A DNA stretch of 64,000 nucleotides, from the NCBI GenBank assembly GCA_025506515.1, contig CM046454.1:32662465-32726464 (forward strand). Reading direction: 5' to 3'. The notes under the pieces were generated by a model. It did not search any database, was not told the DNA's origin, and saw nothing but the letters and a program-made list of their open reading frames with translations. Both the position numbers and the translations under genes were made by a program. This document shows, piece by piece, positions 22,365-33,778 of this stretch. How positions within the stretch are numbered: the first letter of the stretch is position 1; the number at the start of each line of letters is the position of its first letter. Source of the stretch: Flaveria trinervia (Eukaryota; Streptophyta; Magnoliopsida; Asterales; Asteraceae).

Positions 22365-25300
22365 TTGTTATGATATATGCAGGGTTCTTCAACATGCCAT
22401 AGAAGCATCTAGTATGTGGATAGTGGAGGATCTATGCATATGACTGGGAGTAGATCTCTTCATCATGACTACTCTCAAGGAAAGAAGGGATTTGTATCTT
22501 TTGGTAATTATGGTAAGGGTTACATCATCGGCAAAGGCTTTGTTTCAAATGGTGAAATAAGGTTTGATGATGTCAACCATGTGGAGAATCTCAAGTATAA
22601 TTTGTTGAGTGTTAGTCAAATGAGTCATAAAGGGCATGTTGCACTTTTCACTAGTGAGAACTGTCGAATTCTATCTTTCAATGTTTTGAATATGATTGAC
22701 AAGATATTGGATGAACATACTCTCCTGAAAGCCAACAGGGTTGGAAGAGTATATGCCTTAGACTTATTAAAGAAAATTGATCTAAAAGGCCATCCATGTC
22801 TGTTCTCCAAGGCCTCTCCTCAGGAATCTGAGCTTTGGCACAAAAGGCTTGGTCATGTGAATCTTAGAAATATGAACCAGCTCATCCTTCATGGGTTAGT
22901 GAGAGGTCTGCCATTAAAGGAGTTCAAATGTGATGACAACTGCTCTGCTTGTTTAAAAGGAAAGAAACATAAAGTATCATTCCCTCCAATAGAAGAACCA
23001 AAGTCCACTGCCTGCTTGCAATTACTGCATATGGATCTTTTTGGTCCAGTAAGAGTGATGAGTATGGCAAAGAAAAAATATTGTCTCGTAATTGTGGATG
23101 ATTATTCCAGATTTGTATGGACCTTCTTCTTACATTCAAAAGATGAGTCTGGTCAAATTATCATCTACTTTGTGTTGCATGTGGAAAAGCAGTATTCTCT
23201 TTCTGTCAAGTGTGTGAGGAGTGATAATGGCACAGAGTTTAGAAATCACACACTTGATGAATTTTATTTCTCTAAGGGAATCAAGAGGCAGTTTAGCATT
23301 CCTAGAACTCCTAAACAAAATAGAGTGGTGGAGAGAAAGAATAGGACCCTTATTGAAGCTGCAAGGTCAATGTTGGCTGATTCTGGTTTGCCACTAACCT
23401 TTTGGGCTAAAGCTGTAACACAGCTTGTTATGTACAAAATAGAGTATTGGTAAATCAAAGGTTGATGAAGACTCCTTATGAAGTGTTACATCATTTGGCT
23501 CCTCTGATTTCCTTCTTTAGTGCAGTTGGGTGTCCCTGTTATATTCTCAACACAAAAGATCCACTTCAGAAGTTTGAATCAAAGGTGGATGCAGGTACTT
23601 TGTTGGGTATTCCTCTACTTGCAAGGCATACAGAGTTTTTAATTGCAGATCAAAGATTGTAGAAGAAACCTTGCACGTAAAGTTTAATGAATCTCCAAAG
23701 GAGAAAATCCCACAAAATCCTGTGGAGTTATTTGATCTGGACATACTGCAATATGTTCCTCATCAGTCTCCAAATGTTGCAGGTTCTGTGAATCTATCAT
23801 CTTCTACAACATGTTATCCATCTGTTGGTATCAATGCAAGTTTTAGTGATCAACTGCCTGAGTCTACTAAACTTGATTTTCATGTAGCTTCAACAGTTCC
23901 ATCCACAACAAATGCTGATGAGATCTCTGAATCCTCTACTTCATTTGAATTGTCATCTCATTCTAGGTTTCAAGAATCTGGATCACCATCTGTTGCTGCT
24001 GAATCACCTACAAACACTTGCACAGATCTTATTGAGTATCAAGAACTGAAGAATCATCCCATGTCTCAGATCATTGGTGATATCAATGCTGGGGTTTCAA
24101 CTAGAAGTCAATTGTCCAACTTTTGCTTCTATGCTCTCTTCATCAGTCAACAAGAGCCAAAGAATTATCATATTGCATTAAGAGACAATGGATGGGTTGA
24201 AGCTATGCACCTTAAGCTTCTTCAGTTTCAAAAGCAGCAAGTGTAGGAACTGGTTCCTCTTCCCCAAGGTAAGTGTGCAATAGGCACTAAATGGGTGTTT
24301 AGGAATAAAATTGACGAAAAAGGCCAAATTGTCAAGAACAAGGCTAGACTGGTTGTATAGGGGTTTTCACAAGAAGAAGGTATTGATTATGATGAAATCT
24401 TTGCCCCTGTAGCCAGACTGGAAGCAATCAGATTGTTTTTAGCTTATGCTGCTTTTCATAATCTCAAATTTTTTCAAATGGATGTCAAAAGTGCATTCTT
24501 ATATGGTAAAATAAATGAAGAAGTTTATGTGCGCCAACCACCAGGTTTTGAAGATTATAAACATCCAGATTGGGTGTATAAGCTTGATAAGGCTCTTTGT
24601 GGAGTAAAACAAGCACCTAGAGCTTGGTATGAAACACTGTCCAACTTTCTTCTTCAAAATAATTTCACTAGAGGATCCATAGATAAAACCTTGTTCTTTA
24701 TGCAAGTAGGCATGCTTAAGATCCTTGTTCAAATTTATGTTGATGATATTATTTTTGCGTCCTCTGATCCATAGTTGTGTGATGCCTTTACTAAGTTGAT
24801 GCAACAAAAGTTTGAAATGAGTGCCATGGGAGAATTACAGTTCTTTCTGGGGTTGCAAATCAAACAAAAGGCAGATGGAACTTTCATTCATCAGTCAAAA
24901 TATACAAAGGATTTATTGAAAAAAATTGATTTACAAAACTATAAGCCCTGTTCTACTCCCATGTGCAGCACCACACAACTGGATGGTGATCAGAAAGGTA
25001 AAGCAGTTGATGAAACTCTTTACAGATGTATGATTGGTTCCTTGATGTATGTTACAGCTTCTAGACCAGACATTATGTTTGCAACTTGTGTCTGTGCTAG
25101 ATTTCAGGCTGCACCTAAAGTATCCCATATGATTGCAGTCAAAAGGAACTTTAGATATTTGCAAGGAACTCAATCTCTAGGACTTTGGTATTCCACTGGG
25201 CACTCTTGCAAATTAGTTGCTTTCTCTGATAGTGACTATGCCGAGTGTAAATTAACCATAAAATCCACCTCTGGTGGATGCCAATTTCTAGGCAACTGTT

Positions 25301-25680
25301 TGGTTTCTTGGAAGTGTAAGAAACAAACCTCTGTTGCTACATCCACTGCTGAAGCAAAGTACATTGCTGCTGCAAGTTGTACATCACAGGTACTCTGGCT
25401 TCAAAATCAATTACTGGATTATGACATTAGACAGACTAAGACTCCTTTATTAGTGGACAGTGCTTCAGCTCTTTGTATTGTCAAGAATCCTGTCCAGCAT
25501 TCTAGGACCAAACATATTGATATCAGACATCACTTTATCAGGGATTGTTATGAAAAAGGTGTGATTGATCCAAAGTTTGTTCCTAGTGCTGGTGAGCTTG
25601 TAGATATATTTACTAAGCCTTTGGCCAGTGCAACTTTTCAAAATCTTGTGCTAAGGCTTGGTATGATGCAGCTTGAATAA
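22365..25680 (+). pseudogene. Pol relic of D: protease, integrase, RT, RNase H
   Basis: Protease active site is in YVDSGGSMHMTGS near 22415, with a TAG in place of the Trp before it. The integrase zinc region shows LWHKRLGHVN ... CSACLKGKK. The DDE core has LHMDLFGP, VRSDNGTEF and VVERKNRTLIEAARSM. Shifts near 23430 and 23660 break the integrase C-terminus. RT runs from KCAIGTKWVFRNK (about 24265) through QMDVKSAFLYGKI and YVDDIIFASS (about 24740). RNase H has FSDSDYAE, STAEAKYIAAASC and VDIFTKPL, and pol ends GMMQLE-TAA at 25680. Stops at 24358 (TAG for Gln) and 24772 interrupt RT. Domain order PR-INT-RT-RH is that of copia. Confidence 0.92.
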
Positions 25681-26268
25681 ATTGACAACTACTGATGAAC
25701 TCAGCTCCCAAGTACTGATGAGCATTAGTATACAGTTGTCACAAATAGGTACTGAAGTTATTTTATCTTTAGCAGTTTTTCATAACTACTGAAGACTAAA
25801 TCCCTTAAAGTACTGAAGTACTTTATGTGTAGCAAAGTACTGAAGTGGTTACAACTACTCACGACTGTTCTAACAGATAAGTACTGATGACCAATGAAAC
25901 ATTGAAAATCAGATAATCTGTTGAGTAAGTGCTAAGGTCAAATGAAACAACTGAGATATGTGAATTGACGACAACAACTGATAAGTAAGTTTATTCTTCA
26001 ATTGATTCTAACAACTGCTATTTCATTTCAAAACAACTGAAGCCAACCAAGTCTTCAGTAGTTTTTTCAACTACTGATGACAAACACCAAGTCTTCAGTT
26101 GTTTACAACACCTGAAAGTTAAAACCATGTCTTCAGTCGTTTTCTAACAACAGATGACTAAAACCAAAACTTTCAGCTGTTTTCATTCAGCCGTTTCATA
26201 ACCTATAAATACCGAACCCTAACTTCAAACTTTTCATAAATCGATTTCCGAACGTTCATCTCCCATTA
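25681..26268 (+). other. Pol-ORF3 spacer of D, LTR-like words
   Basis: No gene. Packed with ACTGAAG, TCTTCAG, CAACTACTGA and TCAGTAGTT words of the same kind as in the LTR of D. ATAACCTATAAATACCG at about 26200-26215 holds a TATAAATA box about 60 bp before the ORF3 ATG, so an internal promoter for ORF3 is possible. Confidence 0.6.
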
Positions 26269-27583
26269 ATGGCGACCATGCGAATCAAACCTCGACACAA
26301 ATGTGTTGCTTACTTCACAAAATCGACAGTTTGGACTAAGTTTGATGATGCTATTGATCTGATGGCTGATTCCCAGTATCGAACTACTTTTCTTCTGAAT
26401 CCTACCATCTATCCTGACTCTCTTCATCAATTCTGGACAAATGTCACCATCCATACTGGTGAGAATGATGTTGCGATCACTCTCCAGTCATTTGTAAACA
26501 AGAAGAAGGTGATTGTAACTCCTGCTATCATTCGCCAAACGCTTGATCTGAATGATGCTACCTTTATCACCAATATCCGAAGGGCACCATTGATCTCTCA
26601 TTCATTAATCATGGCTATGAGGGCAACCTAAGTGCTACTACCATTCTGAAGAAGCACATTCATGATGCTGAACGCCTAATCTTTCATATGATCAATGTTT
26701 GTCTTGCCCCCAAAACCTCTTCATGGGATCAAATGTCATCCAGGTGGCAGCAGGTATTGTATTCTATTCTCGAACGCCAAAGCTTAAATTTTTCTGAAAT
26801 TATATTTTTAGAATTAAAAGATCTGGCAATGAAACCTGTAGCTAATTGATGGCTATTATATCCAATGTTTCTTATGGCCATAATCATTAATCAGTTAGAA
26901 TCTGATGGCCCTGTTGGCCTTGGAGTCCCTGCTGTGGTAGTTTTGCCAGAGGTATACTCGAGGCACAATTCTGACCCACCCCTCAAAGAGGCTGCCAAAC
27001 TGCTAAACCCCAAGCAGAAGGTACCCACAGCCTCATCCTCTAGATCCAAAGTCCCCTCCAAACCTCTCTCCAAACAACCCGAAAAGGCTACTCAGGGAGT
27101 TAAGTCCCCTGCTGATGCCCCTGCAACACAAAGGCAGGATGAAACTATGGGTAGTAATCCCCTTGTTGTTTCCAGGACTCTACCAGCTGAAACCGCTCAG
27201 GTATCCTCTCAACAGGATCCAAATGCAACCAAAAATGGGGAAACCACATTACTGGAATCTCTCTCACTTGAGAGGATTGCCATTGAAGAGCACCATTCTC
27301 CCCAGGTGCAATCCTTTTCACACCTATCTCCCACTGAAGCCACCCCTACTAGCCCAACTATGGTTATTGGACAAGTCTTGACTCAACTACATTCCTCTAC
27401 CCCTCCCCGGAAAGCTATTACTACTGCGAAAACCTCAACCGTTGAGGGAGAGGATTATAATGTAGCTAATAACCACAGCACAGGGATTACAGAGTTCAAT
27501 CTCCCAGTGTAGAGGAGGAGATTAGAACATCTGGTGAGGCTACCTCTTCTCCATGTTCAGCACATGATCAGGATGAAGCTGGT
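26269..27583 (+). pseudogene. ORF3 of D, N-terminal part (before insertion H)
   Basis: ATG 26269 (MATMRIKPRHKCVAYFTKST). The N-terminal domain shows FDDAIDLM, LLNPTIYPDSL, QFWTNVTI, VTPAIIRQTLDLND, then after a shift near 26590 HGYEGNLS, WDQMSSRWQQVLYSI and the GLGVPAVVVLPEVYS block (about 26915). A long S/T/P/Q-rich region follows to the H insertion. The element ORF is homologous to ORF3 of A and, more distantly, of E. No transmembrane segment or enzyme motif is evident. Biochemical function is unknown. Confidence 0.85.
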
Positions 27584-28171
27584 TGTTGGAGCATATATAG
27601 TCATATATAGTGTGTCCGTCGCTTGTCGAATAGTCTAGGCTTAATGTTATACACCTGATATGTTGTAAACACATGAAACTGGTTCATTCGCAGAAGCATA
27701 TGCGAATGAGACTCAGTGGTACGACTGAGCCATGCTAATGGACCAGCCGTGCGACTGAGAGATGCGATTGGGACATTCGTAAGACTGAACCATAAGTATG
27801 GTCCAGTCGTACGATTGAACCATACGCATGCTCCAGTCGTACGATTGAACCATACGCATGGTCCACTCGCACGAATGGGCCCAGTCGCATCTAATATGGG
27901 CCGAGGCCTATATATACTAGTTTCAATGTGTAGAGAGAGGGAGGATTGAGAGGAAGTCTGCCCGGAGCCTAGGGCTGCCGGATGAGAGGGGAGATCATGC
28001 TCGATCTTCCCCTTGGCAGGAGTCTTGATTCTTATGTTGTAACGAGCTTGTAATCGTTAGGTTTTTATCAATGAAACCAATATTTGATAGTTCGTGTTAT
28101 TGATTTGACTTTTGGTTTTGGTTGTTCATCCTTCTGTCAAGAAAATGCTTGGATGTTTATCAGACTTTACA
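27584..28171 (+). repeat. 5' LTR of H
   Basis: Begins TGTTGGAGCATATATAG and ends GACTTTACA. It holds repeated CGTACGA/TCGCACGAATG words at about 27690-27890 and a TATA box in GGCCTATATATAC (about 27906-27917). It lacks about 16 bp near its end that the 3' LTR has. Confidence 0.9.
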
Positions 28172-28173
28172 AT

Positions 28174-28185
28174 TGGTATGAGAGC
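28174..28185 (+). other. Primer binding site of H
   Basis: TGGTATGAGAGC, identical to the PBS of D. Confidence 0.85.
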
Positions 28186-29417
28186 CAGGTTACTGCTCGA
28201 ATGATCTAACAATCATTCTAGCAACCCGAGCTCTTGATTTCTGGATCAAAGTTCAGATCTTGACGTTAAACCCACTTCGTGTTCTTCGTGTTTTGCTCAG
28301 ATCTTGTTACGTGTGCTGCTTCTATGTTAAAATCGAATTCGAAACCATGTTCCGATCACCCTTTCGAATGTGATGATGTCTGCCTTGTTTCAGTTCATGT
28401 TGAATTCGTCAGATTAGGGTTTTGGGCAGCCCTGGCGGCTGCAGATCTGAAAATCTGCGTGTAGACCCGTTCATGCGAATGGGCCATGCGAATGGACCAT
28501 TCGTACGACTGGACCATGCGAATAGACCATTCGTGCGACTGGACCAGTCGTATGTTCAGTCGTGCGACTGGACTAGTCGTATGTTCAATCGCACGAATGA
28601 GCCATCCGCATTTGTTCCAGACCAAGAAAAATAATAAATAAAAAATGAATAAATAAATAAAAGAGTCTGGAACAGCTTCTTGCACAGATTTGAAGATGAG
28701 CAAAGCATATTCACCCAGAGGTTCATTTGTCAAATAAGTTCAATGTGTACCCCAGTATTCGTCGGATTTCCAGAATAGGTGAATGTAACTGGAACACGAA
28801 AGAGAGAAGAGAAGATGTCAGCAGTTGGTGCTGATTTTGTGGGGTAGTCAGGAGCATCTGACTACTTATGGGCCAATCAAGTTATATTTATCCGCACAGA
28901 AAGGATTCTGCTTCTTAGGGGGAATCCTTGTATATAGAAAGTGAAGACGGCAATCAGAAAGTGATGATGTGAACTGGTTTCCGATGATGAATTTTCGTGC
29001 ATGCTGATTTGGTTGATATGGTCAGCTGTGGATTGGAACCTTCAACCTTTTGCCCAATACACCGTGTCAAGACGCAAGGAGAGCACAATGTCTATATATT
29101 AGGATATGCTGAATGTGAGGGGGAATTTCTGCAGGTGGTGATGTTAATCAGGTTAGCCTGTGTGAAGATTGAAGCAATGGAAAACTGTTCGTATCATTAT
29201 CTGGAAAAATCAGTCATATGGGGAATCTTGCTGCTGTGATGGTGTTCTGCAAAGTAAAGGAAAGCTATTGTGTCTAAATTCATTTTCAGGGATGTGGTAG
29301 TAAGCTGACGGATCAGCAACGTTGGCTAATATGGTTTTCGTTTGATTCTTTTGGCAACCAGAGTAAAGATTTACTAAAGATTGTAAGAGGTGTTATCTAC
29401 TATTCGCAAGCAACGTA
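28186..29417 (+). other. Non-coding internal region of H
   Basis: No Gag or Pol similarity in any frame; the longest open stretch (28997-29239) has no motif I recognise. The part at 28470-28615 repeats the LTR-type words (TTCGTACGACTGGACCATGC and variants). Purine tracts resembling the polypurine tract, GGGGGAAT, occur at about 28918-28924 and 29119-29126. Confidence 0.7.
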
Positions 29418-29429
29418 CAAGGGGGAATT
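29418..29429 (+). other. Polypurine tract of H
   Basis: CAAGGGGGAATT runs directly into TGTTGGAGC of the 3' LTR. Confidence 0.85.
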
Positions 29430-30029
29430 TGTTGGAGCATATATAGTCATATATAGTGTGTCCGTCGCTTGTCAAATAGTCTAGGCTTAATGTTATACAC
29501 ATGATATGTTGTAAACACATGAAACTGGGTCATTCGCAGGAGCATATGCGAATGAGACTCGGTCGTACGACTGAGCCATGCTAATGGACCAGCCGTGCGA
29601 CTGAGAGATGCGATTGGGACATTCATAAGACTAAACCATAAGTATGGTCCAGTCGTACGATTAAACCATACGCATGGTCCAGTCACGATTGAACCATACG
29701 CATGGTCCAATCGCACGAATCGGCTCAGTCGCATCTAATACGGGCCGAGGCCTATATATACTAGTTTCAATGTGTAGAGAGAGGGAGGATTGAGAGGAAG
29801 TCTACCCGGAGCCTAGGGCTGCCAGATTAGAGGAGAGATCATGCTCGATCTTCCCCTTGCCAAGAGTCTTGATTCTTATGTTGTAACAAGCTTGTAATCG
29901 TTAGGTTTTATCAATGAAACCAATATTTGACAGTTCGTGTTATTGATTTGACTTTTGGTTTTGGTTGTTCATCCTTCCGTCAAGAACATGATCGGATGTT
30001 TATCGATCCGGAGAAAAACCGACTTTACA
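29430..30029 (+). repeat. 3' LTR of H
   Basis: Direct copy of 27584-28171 with scattered base differences, a few bases missing from the CGTACGA block and about 16 extra bases before the end (ATCCGGAGAAAAACC). TATA at about 29751-29761. Confidence 0.9.
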
Positions 30030-32022
30030 CCTGTATCATTTCTAAGTCCTCGCCAGAGGCAACTGCCAATGAAGGACATTATCCTGAGGTAGGAAGTCCC
30101 CAGTTCCGAGAAATAGGGGCACATGTGAATACTAATCTACACTCAACACATGGTCATCCTGATTTCATCTAGAGGTCAGCTGATTCAGCATAGAGTGATG
30201 ATGACCTGGGTTTTTTCTTTAATGTTCTAGCCCACAATACTATTCTTGGGACTGAGGTATGCAGACTACAAGAACTTCTTGCCAAAATGTCACAAGAATC
30301 AAGTCCATCTGCCCATATTCACCCACAGATGGCAGTTCTCTTGAAACTATCCCAAATATTGAGCCACTCTCAACAAACTTGCCACCAGCCTCTGCTTCAG
30401 GTGGCATTTCTCAGGGACAGAACCTCTCTGAGCAAATGGTTGCTGCCTTTCAAACATCTATACCTCTTATCACTTCCATAATCACAAACACTGTACATCA
30501 AGCCATTGATGAGAGGCTTTCCTCAACTCTTCAATCTTTAGTTGATGCTGTGGTTTCCAAGAAACTTTCTGACATTCACACCCTTGATCCCAATGCAACC
30601 AAAAAGGGGGAGTCTAAGTTAGTGAAAGTAGACAAAAGAAAACGAGCTAAAGAGGAAGTAAAAAAAGAGCAAAAAGAAAAGGAAATGATCACCTACAAAA
30701 GGAAGAAAACCTCTGAAAAGACTAGAGGTGAGAAAAAGTTGGAAGAATTGATCAAAGAAGCTGATGAGCAACATAGCAGATCTATGGATAAGATTATTGA
30801 TCAACTCTTCAGACAAGGATTTGACACTGCCAAACTTGACTCTGAGATCAGAAGGTTAGAGATTCAAGAAATTGAACAAAGATGGGCAAGTTGGAGTGTG
30901 AAAGAAAGAAAGGCTGGAAACTATGGCAAGATTTATATCAAAACATCTGGGAAGGTCGATCATTGAAGTAAAGTCATGGTCCAGAGACAGTATTTTGGAG
31001 ATAACCACCAAAATCTGTTTTTCTGAAGTATTTAACAAAGGATTGATCATAGAAGCTCTTGATGAAGCTGGTGCTGGAAAAAAGGACTGATATGGCAAAA
31101 CTATCCAAAGCTTCAGTCAAATCCAAGATGCTAGAGCAGCCTGCACTACCACCCAAACCAAAACAACCACCTTCACAACCCTCAAAACCAATTCCTTTAC
31201 CTAAGAAACCTACTGAACCCATTACCAATGATGCACCTAAGAGGAAGAGAAAGGTGTTGAGGATGGAAGAAGAAGAAGAAGATGATGAGGATAATAGTCT
31301 GCCACTCTCTGCTGTTCTCAAAATAAAAATGCCTGAGCCTAGGAGTCAACCAACAACATTCACACCTGACTTTCAAAGGCAAATGGTAAAAGTGAAACTT
31401 GAAGAAGAACAACAACACAAACAACATGATGAGCAACTGTTAAGGATGATGGATAAAGAGTTTTCCAAGTCTTCATCCATACAAGCTATGAAGAAACATG
31501 CTCAGAGGTTGTATGCTCTCAGATTTACATTCCAATATGAGAAAGAGAGAGTGAGAATTTGGCCTGACCCCATAGTAAGTGACAGAATTCACAAAATGAA
31601 GATTCCAAGCAGATACAATGGCCATGTAAAGAAGATTGTAGAGCGCTGTGATAATGCTGGCCATTGTAGTGTCACCCCGGGAAATTCTTGATGACTTCAA
31701 GAGAGCTTACAAGTCTAAAATGACTCCATAAACTTTACTAGAAAACAAAATGGTAAAGAAGGGGTTAATCTACAAGAAGCTTGAAGAAATAAGAAGAAAT
31801 GAGCTCCAGTTATTGCTTGAAGGCACTCATCCTGATGAGTTTGCATACAGAGTGATAACAACTATGGAGCCGAAAAATGGAATCCATATTAAGTACTTAT
31901 CTGAGTACTATGGGCCTGAGTTCTTCTTTGAAAATGGAGCTGAAGAACTCACAATGGAAGAACAAGTTGTTTTCCTTGAGGCCTATGTCAGAGAGTCTTA
32001 CAGACTCATTATTAGGAAGTAG
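30030..32022 (+). pseudogene. ORF3 of D, C-terminal part (after insertion H)
   Basis: Continuation of 26269-27583. Matching blocks with ORF3 of A: SKSMDSIIDQLYRQGFDTA (here SRSMDKIIDQLFRQGFDTAK near 30780), LDSEIRRLE, a Lys/Glu-rich coiled-coil-like stretch, an acidic run (EEEEEDDEDN near 31270) beside basic KRKRKV, FQYEKERVRIWPDPIV near 31535, LLLEGTHPDEFAYR near 31815 and LTMEEQVVFLEAYVRESYRL before the TAG at about 32020. Frameshifts occur near 30960, 31080 and 31660. Removing H, ORF3 of D spans about 3.31 kb, close to the 3.34 kb in A. Confidence 0.85.
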
Positions 32023-32226
32023 GTTTCATGGATGGGGTAACAGCTCCGTGTCCAATTCCCCAAGACAGAGTTCCCATTCATCCTTTGCCAATCAAATCTT
32101 TTGAAATATCTTCCCTGGCCTGAGCTTATAATTGAAGAATTCTGAGCTGATCCAGATTTTCATTCTGCCAATAAGTGGGACCTCAATAATTTTAAAGGAT
32201 TTGGCTGCATTGGTTCAGGGGGAGTT
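32023..32226 (+). other. 3' non-coding end and polypurine tract of D
   Basis: About 200 nt after ORF3, similar to the corresponding part of A (TAAGTGGGACCTCAATAA is shared). It ends with CAGGGGGAGTT (about 32216-32226), the polypurine tract touching the 3' LTR. Confidence 0.8.
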
Positions 32227-32885
32227 TGTTGGACCAAAAGAACCAATGAGCCAGATCAGAAAAACCTTTAAGTCCCACAGACATCAAAATAACTAAAGTG
32301 ATCTACATGTGTTGAAGACAAAGTCTGAAGACAACTGCTAAAGACAAAGTCTGAAGACAAAGTCTGAAGACAAAGTCTGAAGACAAAGTCTGAAGACAAA
32401 GTCTGAAGACAAAGTCTGAAGACAAAGTCTGAAGACAAAGTCTGAAGACAACTGCTGAAGACAAAGTCTGAAGACAACTGCTCAAGACAAAGTCTGAAGA
32501 TCAAGTTCTCAGAAGTTGTCACAACAGCTGAAGTAGTTCTCTTCAGTAGTTGTGATGGTTTATATTTCAGTAGTTTGTAATCAGTAGTTTTATATTATGT
32601 AAAACATCTGAAGTTCTTATACTTCAAATGTTATAACTTTAGTAGTTATAATGTTAGTTTATACTTAGCTTCTAATGAATGTGTCTTCGGTTGTTGTGGA
32701 CATCTTTAGTAGTTTAGTTTAATTTCAGTTGTTTGTATAAATCAGTTACATGTCACTATCATGTGGCGTCAGCTGATGTCACATTCCTTATATAAGGAAT
32801 GTTGACCTGATTTCCCTAAATGGGAAGCTTGTGCATGAATGAAAACATTCTTTTTGCAGAAAACTCTCTCTCTATAACTGTTACT
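32227..32885 (+). repeat. 3' LTR of D, truncated
   Basis: Matches 18410 onward through CTCTCTATAACTGTTACT, then stops; the last about 105 bp are missing and element B 3' sequence follows. It has eight 13-bp units at 32341-32444. The TATA region at 32781-32802 is a perfect palindrome: arms ACATTCC and GGAATGT around TTATATAA. Confidence 0.9.
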
Positions 32886-33778
32886 ATGGAGAGTCATAGA
32901 CAATGAATAAATCCTCATCAAGTGTGTTCCAGGTCAGTGATATCACAACAAAGGAGACACAAGATCTAAGGACAGACAATGAGTGTTTTTGACACAATTA
33001 TCAACTCATTACTTTTTAATTCTTGGATTGGTTAGTGTTGATTTAGATATGACATGATGTAAAGCATACAGAGACTAAGAGAGCTCAACTATCGTCATGA
33101 AATGTAAGAAAGAACACATGCTCAACTTATTACATGAAACATAGATATCACCAGAGTTCATGTTACTTAGTTAATAGAGGATGATCATGGATAATCATTT
33201 GATCAGCTCTGACTATTCATTTGAATAGGTTATGCACATTGGCATCTTTTTGCATCAAAAAGAGAATCCAGGTTTGTAATGACTTACAACATAGGATATC
33301 TCAGTACTTCAGGTCTATGATGACTCATAACAAAGAAGTGAAATGATGCTTCGTAACAGATCTCATGATTGCACATAGTTTCAACAGGTGTGAGAGGTGT
33401 ATCTTAACAAACATTCATTCTGATAAGCTAAAGCAACTCAAAAGTACTCAGATGAATACACACAAGCATGTATGTTTAGTTTGATCACAAGAATTTACTT
33501 TTTCAGCATAATAGTCAGATATTGGCTACACATCATATCTGATCATGTCTAGACTTTATGAATGAGTGAAGTATGCAACTGATCTCACTAATGTACTATC
33601 ATTTCTCACATATTGCAAAACATAATCCTTTCTAAAAAAATCTATTTTTGTATTTTTGATATATATTTTTGTATTTGATTTTTCTATGAAAAACATAAAA
33701 TCACACACAAAAAAAAAAATATAAACAGGCAATTTACAATGAGAGTATCGGTTATTCTAATCTTTTGATTTAGGGAGA
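32886..33778 (-). other. 3' non-coding region of B
   Basis: Sequence downstream of the B pol stop. No open frame, no LTR match to 61239-61523 and no polypurine tract was found. It contains an A/T-rich stretch near 33630-33725. The 3' LTR must have lain further left and is deleted. Confidence 0.6.

Larger units (their letters stand above)
27584..30029 (+). mobile_element. Element H: non-autonomous LTR retrotransposon in ORF3 of D
   Basis: Two direct LTRs (27584-28171, 588 bp; 29430-30029, 600 bp) enclose 1,258 bp with no coding capacity. PBS and polypurine tract are both present, so it is a TRIM/LARD-like element mobilised by partner enzymes. The insertion splits ORF3: the homologous, uninterrupted sequence in A reads CTGGTAACAT where D has CTGGT, then H, then CCTGT-ATCATT. 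CTGGT (27579-27583) and CCTGT (30030-30034) are an imperfect 5-bp target-site duplication. Confidence 0.9.
18410..32885 (+). mobile_element. Element D: near full-length copia retrotransposon with ORF3, carrying insertion H
   Basis: Order: 5' LTR 18410-19173, PBS, gag 19406-22364, pol 22365-25680, spacer, ORF3 26269-32022 split by H (27584-30029), polypurine tract, and 3' LTR 32227-32885 that lacks about its last 105 bp. Without H the element is about 12 kb. It interrupts the integrase of E (left flank ACTGC at 18405-18409). The right flank is lost, so no target-site duplication can be shown. All genes carry stops and shifts. Confidence 0.9.

Noticed and set aside
28997..29239. 80-aa frame inside H as a possible gene
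   Set aside because: No recognisable motif and not supported by any conserved context; H appears non-coding.
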